A stretch of DNA of 64,000 bases. Source: Liolophura sinensis (taxonomy: Eukaryota; Mollusca; Polyplacophora; Chitonida; Chitonidae). Under the pieces are notes generated by a model, which was given only the letters and a program-made list of their open reading frames with translations, had not been told where the DNA came from and did no database searches. Shown here piece after piece: positions 37,801-46,800 of this stretch; positions within the stretch are counted from its first letter, which is position 1; each line of letters opens with the position of its first letter. Location: assembly GCF_032854445.1 (NCBI RefSeq), contig NC_088306.1:21425764-21489763 (forward strand), in the 5' to 3' direction. Position numbers and translations under genes: made by a program.

Positions 37801-40800
37801 CGATTAATTTGAAAAGTTTAACGGAAAAAATGATCTCCATGTAACTCAAGCTTCAATGCAGCTTTGAACTCAAGTTATTGTTTTATACTACCTGAAGAAG
37901 ACAAAGGTGTCATTATTAGCATTTAGTCTTGAAGAGGCAAGGTTTGTTTTACTCATGAAAAGAGTTTCAATAATTACTTTTTTATTTATTTGTTATTGGC
38001 GTTTAATTTACATATTACACAAAGGCAGCCATTTCTGTTGTGCACTGCTTGGAGGATTAAACCGCTGATGAACACTTCCACAATCATTCTGTTCGCTCAG
38101 AAACAATTAAACAGCTGCAATCATTCTGTACATTTAGAAACATTTCAAAAGTTGCAATTAATCTGTACACTCAGATAAGTAGTCCAGTTGCAATCATTCT
38201 GTACACTCAAACAATTTAACAGTTGCAATCATTCTGTACACTCAGAAACAATTCAATAGTTGCAAATCAATTTGTAATGCTCAAAAACAATGTAACAGTT
38301 GAAACCACTCTGTACACTCAGAAAGTCAACAGTTGCAAGTCATTCTGTGCACTCAGAAACAATTTCACAGTTGCAATCATTCTGTACACTCAGAAACAAT
38401 TTAACAGTTGCAATCATTCTGTACACTCAGAAACAATTCAATAGTTGCAAATCAATTTGTAATGCTCAAAAACAATGTAACAGTTGAAACCACTCTGTAC
38501 ACTCAAAAATTCAACAACTGCAAGTCATTCTGTGCACTAAGAAACAATTTCACAGTTGCAATCATTCTGTACACTCAGAAACAATTTAACAGCTGCAATC
38601 ATTCTGTACACTCAGAAACAATTCAATAGTTGCAAATCAATTTGTAATGCTCAAAACAATGTAACAGTTGAAATCACTCTGCACACTCAGAAATTCAACA
38701 GTTGCAAGTCATTCTGTACACTCAGAAACAATTTCACAGTTGCAATCATTCTGTACACTCAGAAACAATTCCACAACTGCAATCATTCTGTAATATGTAC
38801 ACTCAGAAACAAGTAAAGAGCTGTAAGCTAAACTAAAAAACAAAGTGAACAGCTTACCTTCCCATTGGGGCTACTTTTCTTGAAAACTCTGTAGACAGAA
38901 AAAAAGAGGAACAATACAATCCTAATGGACAAGCAAAACAGCATTTTAAGCAAGAAAATTTGCAGAGACACAAATCAGATTTTCAGAGAGATAGAAGAAA
39001 AAAAATAAGTTTGAGGTGAATTCCTGACATTATTTGACAGCATTTCCCACATTTTCCAGAAGTTGAGGAAAAGAATAATTTTATGTTATCAACCAAGATG
39101 ATCTGCGTTCTAATAAATGCAGTCTGGACTCGGAACATCTACCGCATCAAGCACGCAGCACCTCTGCCCCTCAACAGTGCATCATGGTTATGTACATGCA
39201 CGCATTTATACTAACACATATCAGAGTATATTAAATATTGCATTTGTACATATGTATGGACATGTACATGTTCATACACCTGAAATGTGAAGGTATATGG
39301 GGGCAAAACATCTAAATCCTCTAAGTCTTCACATAAAAGAGCGGTGGAAATCCATCCCGCAACACGGAGGCACATTTCATGCACTCTGAGGCCTCCTACG
39401 TCGTCATATGGCTGAAAAATTGTTAATTACGACGCTTAACCCCACGCACTCACTCACTCTATTAACATACAGTGCTGCCTAACTAAAACACTTTTCATAT
39501 AACTCTTATCCCTTCCAATAGACTTATAAAGCTAAAAGCCAGGCCAAAGATGTAACAAGATTACCTACAGGTACATTGTCTTACTTTGGTCTGACATACC
39601 ATTCAGCATGGCAACGAGAGACTGGTCCCTCAACTATGAAGTAATAGCTGTAACTAGCAAATATATGTACATATTATTTTTTTACTTATCTGATTATCCG
39701 TGCGGTAATACACATGATATAACTCATGTATTATGAAGACGACATATATGTAAATACATCGCATGTATCTACCATGTGGTTTTTCCATGGTCATGGTGTT
39801 TGCCAAATACTAAAATACTTATGCAGTCACAACCCATAATGATCAACACTTTTGTAGGCAAAGTTTTATTTGATTTCCATTTCATATAGTACACTTTTTT
39901 TTTTTCAATCTTTTAAATTTTGGAAATAAATCCAGAACACTTTTGAATTGGTTAATATCATCACTTACCAACCCCATCAAATCGGGATGTAATGCGTAAA
40001 CATAATGTTGTGGTTTGCAGCTGCAAGGGTTACTAGTATTACAGAATATATGTTGAATAACAAGGTAAACGTCCATGGTAAAATGCAGATGTAAAGTGAC
40101 TAGTGTATGTGCACAATATCCCCTACCCCCAGGGCACCCGTCATCTGCCATCATAGATTAACCTTCAGGTCCCCTCCCCACACCATCCCCAGCTTCCCCT
40201 GGGGGATCGACCTGCAGCAAACATGGCAAACCTCATCCAGGCAATCCAAGATGGCCGCCTGGAGGCAGGACAGATCCCATTACTGTCCTCTTGATTTGGG
40301 CCCGAAAGCAATAAAATCAGAAGAGCTTGGGAATGAGTCGTGGTAAAGCGGGCGAAATGTCAGGGGTAAAAGGATGAGGGGCACAAGAGGAGACTGGGAA
40401 AGGGAGTATAACCTGGAGCCGTGACCAATCTACTCAGCTTGCAGGGCCAGCTAGCCAGCTTTGTAGCCAGAGTATGAAGCGCTCAGAAACCCAAAGTCTA
40501 CATCATTGTCACAAGACAAGAGAGGGGATGCGGATTGAGGGAGGAAAAAAAAGCCCTACAGATGTAGAGCGACCATTTCCCCTCGTGATGGGGGTTTTAG
40601 TAGAAGATGAGCTGTGATTACATTTCACTTCCCATCCATCTTGTGTCGAGAAGAAAGTGCAAGAACAAGCCACCATACCATCTGCACAGTGCAATAAAGA
40701 GCAATTAACCAAGAATGGGGAAGATTCTACTTAATCTTGGTGATCAAAACAAGATTTAATGTCCGAACATGTTTCATCGTAAACACATCTCCATGTATGC

Positions 40801-43800
40801 CTTGGATTTATACAGTATATTTTTCAATCTTCATGTGTGTTTATATACATGTATACAGGCTCCTGTTGCTGTAATTTTATTCTGTTTTTTATAAAGAAAA
40901 TATTTTTAGTGCTGAAAGCAATAAATTACAATTCTCATAAGTTTTAAAATATATTCTATTATTTTCTTCAAGAGAATAACAGCATATGACCTTTGATTCT
41001 CCTTCAGTTTACAACCACATAATAACCTGACTGTTACATCTGAGAAACTGAAGTTGTGAGGCCAGTGTAACTGTGCAGCCTTAAACATATCATTAAAATA
41101 CAAACTTACTGTCGTAAAGATACACACATGTAAAAAACAGATACAGAACAACAATAAAGGTTGAATATATAAGGGATAAAGAGAATACACTTATAGAGAT
41201 GGATGCACATACTATGAGTATACAGTTACAATGATTATTAATTTTAAAAAATGTATTATTCAATTTATTTATTTATTTATTTCACTGGTGTTTTATGCTG
41301 TACTTAAGAATGTTTCATTTTTACGACGACGGCCGTATGGCGGGTATGGCGGGAGAACACCGAGCAGAGCCCTGAGAAAATGCACAACCATCCGCCGGTT
41401 GATGACAGACCTTCCCATGTACGGCCAGAGATGAAGCCAGCATGAGCTGGACTTGAATTCACAATGACTACATTGGTGAAAGGCTCCTGAGATGATGCGT
41501 CTGGAACGCTAACCACCTTGGCCACAGAGGATTCCATTTATAATTAATAATGAATTAATAAATATGTGTATGTTTGCAATCATCTACCAGTACATTTGCA
41601 TGTATTAATTAGGTTGATACACATGTCTGACTTAATCTGACTTACCTGTAATTAAGATTACCTGTAATTATGACTTCCTTCACATTCATATGTGTACATT
41701 AAAAAAAGATCCTTTCACAGGTTAGACTTCTTGACTCTTTATAATTACCGTAAGTTGCAATGTATATCACCAATTATCCTATCATTTATGCATGTGCAAT
41801 ATGGTCTACAAATATACAGCATGCACAATATGGCCTCCAAATATACAGTATGTACAATGTGCCCTACAAATATACAACATATACAAAGTTTGAAATGTGA
41901 GAAAACAAAATGTATTCCAGTGAAAAGCCAAAAACTGCACAAGCAAAAACTGCACAAGCTTCACACTGATTTATATTGAGAGGTTGTCACAAGATACAAG
42001 TACTAATTCAGCATAAACACTCAGACTTTTTCAGAGTTCATTTGCACAAATCAAACTTACACATTAGTCCTGCTATTAAATGTAAAAGATACATGTCATT
42101 TAATAGCATTACTAATGTATATTTATCTATTTATTTGATTGGTGTTTTACGCCGTACTCAAGAATATTTCACTTATACGACGGCGGCCAGCATTATGGCA
42201 GGAGGAAACCAGGGGAAACCTACGACCATCCGCAGGTTGCTGAGAGACCTTCCCACGTACGGCCGCGAGGAAGCCAGCATGAGCTGAACTCACAGCGACC
42301 GCATTGGTGAGGAGCTCCTGGGTCATTATGCTGCGCTAACCAACTGAGCCACACTAATGTATAAGTTTGATATGTAAAAATGAATGTATAAAGTCTAAGT
42401 GTTACAGAGAATTCATGAAGTGCAACTTGCCAATCAGGTCAAAATGTTCAGACGATAAATCTGTGCACACATATTTCAGATTCAGTTGAAGTCTCCACCA
42501 AAAAAAATGATCAATAAAAATCATGATCCGGGGAATGTTGTAAAATAACACATTAGATCTGAATAAATAAACTGAACAAAAAATGGTAACTCCAACAAAA
42601 AAAAAAAGAGAATTTTTACTACCGCATCTTCAAACAACATCACTTCTACACAAAGGCAAAGGTCACATGCTCAGTGTCTGCAAAATTTCATCAAATGTCT
42701 TGTACACATTTCTCTGATGACAGCCATATCAAACATTATTCGGGATGAGCGTGGTTTAATAAATGTCACTGTCATGCGAAGAGTGATAATAAAGCACAGT
42801 TCATTTCACCTTTCCTTAGCATAAGGATTCTGCACGGACATCATCTGTTGGTCGAATCATTGCATTACCGGCCTTGATAACCTCCCAAACAGGATGTAAG
42901 AACAAGGCCCTGACTCCGTGCCCAGCGTTGCGTAAGAAATTGGCACTTTACAGCTAAAATGGTCGTCGAGATTGCGGAGCGATGGTGAAAGCCATGCCCC
43001 TAGGGAACAAACCGACGCGAGATTGCATTTAACGCGACTACAAGGATGGCTGCCTCTGAATTACAGACCGGCCGTCAGTATGATACAAGCCTACTCATAT
43101 CCCCAACTCCCCAACTGGTTTCCCCGTGTACAGGGATTTGTGCACGCTGTCCACATTGTGGGCTTATTGCTACATGTGCTTGCTACAGTTAACATTGGGC
43201 AATCTACTCCAATAACATTATTCCAAGGATGCATATATACTGCACAAAATGGCCGCCTCCTCTATGTGTATACTTATCCAATACATACATGTATACATGA
43301 AACAATAACAACACATATACAACGTGAACAATGTAAGACCAAAAAAGCAAAACTACACTCACAGAACATGTACCACGCATATAAAACATGTACAACATGT
43401 ACCCGGTCGATGTGAGTTTAAGTCCAGCTCATGATGGCTTTCTCTCTAGCCGTACATGGGGAGGTCTGTCAGCAGACTGCGGATGGTCGTGGGTTTCCCC
43501 CTGGCTCTGCCCAGTTTCCACCCACCATAATGCTGGCCGCCAACATGAAATATTCTTGAGTAGGGCATAAAACACCAATCAAATAAATAAATAAACAAAT
43601 AAATACAACATGTACCACACATATACAACATGTAACACACATATAAAACATGTACATGTACAACATGTACCACACATATACATCTACAACATGTACCACA
43701 CATATACAACATGTACCATATAAAACATGTACCACACTTACATGTACACATCAATGACAGGTACCAGACATTCATCTACAACATGTTTAACACACACAAC

Positions 43801-46800
43801 ACACAACATATGCACAACTCAAAGCATGTACAACTTAACACAATCAACATATCATATCAGTAGCTCACTGACAACCATCATGCTGTGCTGAAGAATGTCT
43901 CACCATGCCATGGCAGTAACATTTACACCTGTGGAGAAAATACCTGGAGACTCTCAGAGTAACGCTAACTCCCCTTTGCCAAGTTACTAACCAACCTCCC
44001 CATAAATGTGCATAGATGTTTCCCCCCATGTCACCCATAGAGCGAACCTCAATGTGGTATGCATGTTGACCAACACATGCAATATTAGTAGGAAGCAACT
44101 GACCCCCAGGAAACTTCATGTAAGGCCACACTAACAGTTCTATGATCTGTGTTGACAATTTGTTTCCACCAAGGCCACAGGAACAGTTCTATGATCTGTG
44201 TTGACAGTTTGTTTCCACCAAGGCCACAGGAACAGTTCTATGGTCTGTGTTGACAATTTGTTTCCACCAAGGCCACAGGAACAGTTCTATGATCTGTGTC
44301 GACAGTTTGTTTCCACCAAGGCCACAGGAACAGTTCTACGGTCTGTGTTGACAATTTGTTTCCACCAAGGCCACAGGAACAGTTCTATGATCTGTGTCGA
44401 CAGTTTGTTTCCACCAAGGACACAGAGAAGGCAAAAAAATATTAAATCAAAAAAACATGAGAATTTTCCAACCAGAATATATATGAGAACTGCTTTGCTG
44501 GAGGTTGAGTTGGTGAACATATGGACGCCCTGAGAATGCTGATTTCCATCAAATATTGATAGTAAAGACAGTCGGGCATTGTTTTGTTGATAGCCTATTC
44601 GAAATCTATGTGATATGAACATGCCATGTGAGGTCAATAAAATACTTTTATCACAGTCACCCTAATTATCAAAATATTCAAGGTACATCCAGACTGTCTT
44701 TTATGGGTCACAGGGTCATGAATATTTTAGTCGTTCACAACGGAAGCCCAACACGATGAACAACAATACACTGCTTTTAAGGCAGCAGTTAGCTACATGA
44801 AACCTAACCCACCTGGAGTTTTTTGTCCATGTTAAACATAGACAGGTTTTGACTACTTTGTGAGCTCCATGTAGAGGAAACTTCACTGTTATACCGGCCA
44901 GAAGTTACGGCAAAAGCTTAACTGTATTAGCTTGTGCCATGCAATGCATTATTTAATTCATTTTCTAGAGCACTGTCTACAGCGTTCCCTGCGTCTCCTC
45001 GTCACCATTGAATCCTGTTGACTGCTTCTCACTCCAGTCTACAGCGTTCCCTGCGTCTCTCCGTCACCATTGAATCCTGTTGACTGCTTCTCACTCCAGT
45101 CTACAACGTTCCCTGCGTCTCTCCGTCACCATTGAATCCTGCTGACTGCTTCTCACTCCAGTCTACAGCGTTCCCTGCGTGTCTCCTCGTCACCATTGAA
45201 TCCTGTTGACTGCTTCTCACTCCAGTCTACAGCGTTCCCTGCGTCTCTCCGTCACCATTGAATCCTGTTGACTGCTTCTCACTCCAGTCTACAGCGTTCC
45301 CTGCGTCTCTCTGTCACCATTGAATCCTGTTGACTGCTTCTCACTCCAGTCTACAACATTCCCTGCGTCTCTCCGTCACCACTGAATCCTGCTGACTGCT
45401 TCTCACTCCAGTCTACAGCGTTCCCTGCGTGTCTCCTCGTCACCATTGAATCCTGTTGACTGCTTCTCACTCCAGTCTACAGCGTTCCCTGCGCCTCTCC
45501 GTCACCACTGAATCCTGTTGACTGCTTCTCACTCCAGTCTACAGCGTTCCCTGCGTCTCTCCGTCACCATTGAATCCTGTTGACTGCTTATCACTCCAGT
45601 CTACAGCGTTCCCAGCGTCTCCTCGTCACCATTGAATCCTCTTGACTGCTTCTCACTCCAGTCTACAGCGTTCCCAGCGTCTCCTCGTCACCATTGAATC
45701 CTGTTGACTGCTTCTCACTCCAGTCTACAGCGTTCCCTGCGTCTCTCCGTCACCATTGAATCCTGCAGACTGCTTCTCACTCCAGTCTACAGCGTTCCCA
45801 GCGTCTCTCCGTCACCATTGAATCCTGTTGACTGCTTCTCACTCCAGTCTACAGCGTTCCCTGTGTCTCTCCGTCACCATTGAATCCTGTTGACTGCTTC
45901 TCACTCCAGTCTACAGCGTTCCCTGCGTCTCTCCGTCACCATTGAATCCTGTTGACTGCTTCTCACTCCAGTCTACAGCGTTCCCTGTGTCTCTCCGTCA
46001 CCACTGAATCCTGTTGACTGCTTCTCACTCCAGTCTACAGCGTTCCCTGCGTCTCTCCGTCACCATTGAATCCTGTTGACTGCTTCTCACTCCAGTCTAC
46101 AGCGTTCCCTGCGTCTCTCCGTCACCATTGAATCCTGTTGACTGCTTCTCACTCCAGTCTACAGCGTTCCCTGCGTCTCTCCGTCACCATTGAATTCTGT
46201 TGACTGCTTCTCACTGCAGCACAATTCTGTCCTAATTTCATTCTTAATATACTTTCTTTATAGTTCTTTGGTTTGTTGTGTTAAACTTTGTTTTGGGAAT
46301 TAGAGTAAGCAGTTATTGATCCGTAACGTCCATTTTGGTAGACAGCTGGTTTAATTGTCAGTTTTGATGTCTAGATTTGTCCCCATTTGTAAAATCTAGG
46401 ATAGATAATAATCAGTGTGTCACATACATGCAGCATTTCCCTGTGGTCATAAGCATGGAGCCCAGGCACAGTGGACAGAGATCATACTGATTCTGGTAAA
46501 TTCTAATTCATCTGTATCCACAGACACAGCAGATAAGAAGCACCGGGGAATCTCGAGGATTCTTGCTTCTTTATGATTTATTATATTTGGTTAGTGTTTT
46601 CCACCATACTTAACAATGTCTCACTTTTACAACGGCGACCTGGTTGCTGGCAGACCTTCCCAAGCAGAGTGGAAGGCAACATGAACTGAACTTTAAATAA
46701 CGGTGACCGCATTGGTGAGAGGCTCCTGGGCCATCGCGCCGCGTTGGCATGCTAACCACCCCGCTTCTTCATGCAATATGAGATTAAAGACTACTGTGCC

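Larger units (their letters stand above)
33339..38857 (-). other. Arrestin intron 2
   Basis: An intron of 5519 nt with no recognised exon. It contains a SINE (34331-34425), a short direct repeat (about 35605-35640 and 35720-35757, sharing AAAACAAAGCTTATGCAGC), a G-run (36049-36075) and, directly after the exon 2 donor in transcription order, the 37 bp array at 38090-38815. Confidence 0.65.

Noticed and set aside
38090-38815. Regularly spaced repeats that might suggest a CRISPR array
   Set aside because: Units are head-to-tail with no unique spacers, and the window is eukaryotic. The same applies to the other arrays.
42972-43415. 147-codon open frame, the longest in the window
   Set aside because: It has no recognisable domain, runs into the ACATGTAC tandem sequence at its 3' end, shows no splice or family context, and lies inside arrestin intron 1 on the opposite strand.
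44804-44837. Another possible start exon (ATG GAC AAA AAA CTC CAG then GTGGGT, - strand)
   Set aside because: It ends in the wrong phase for exon 2, so joining would break the frame.
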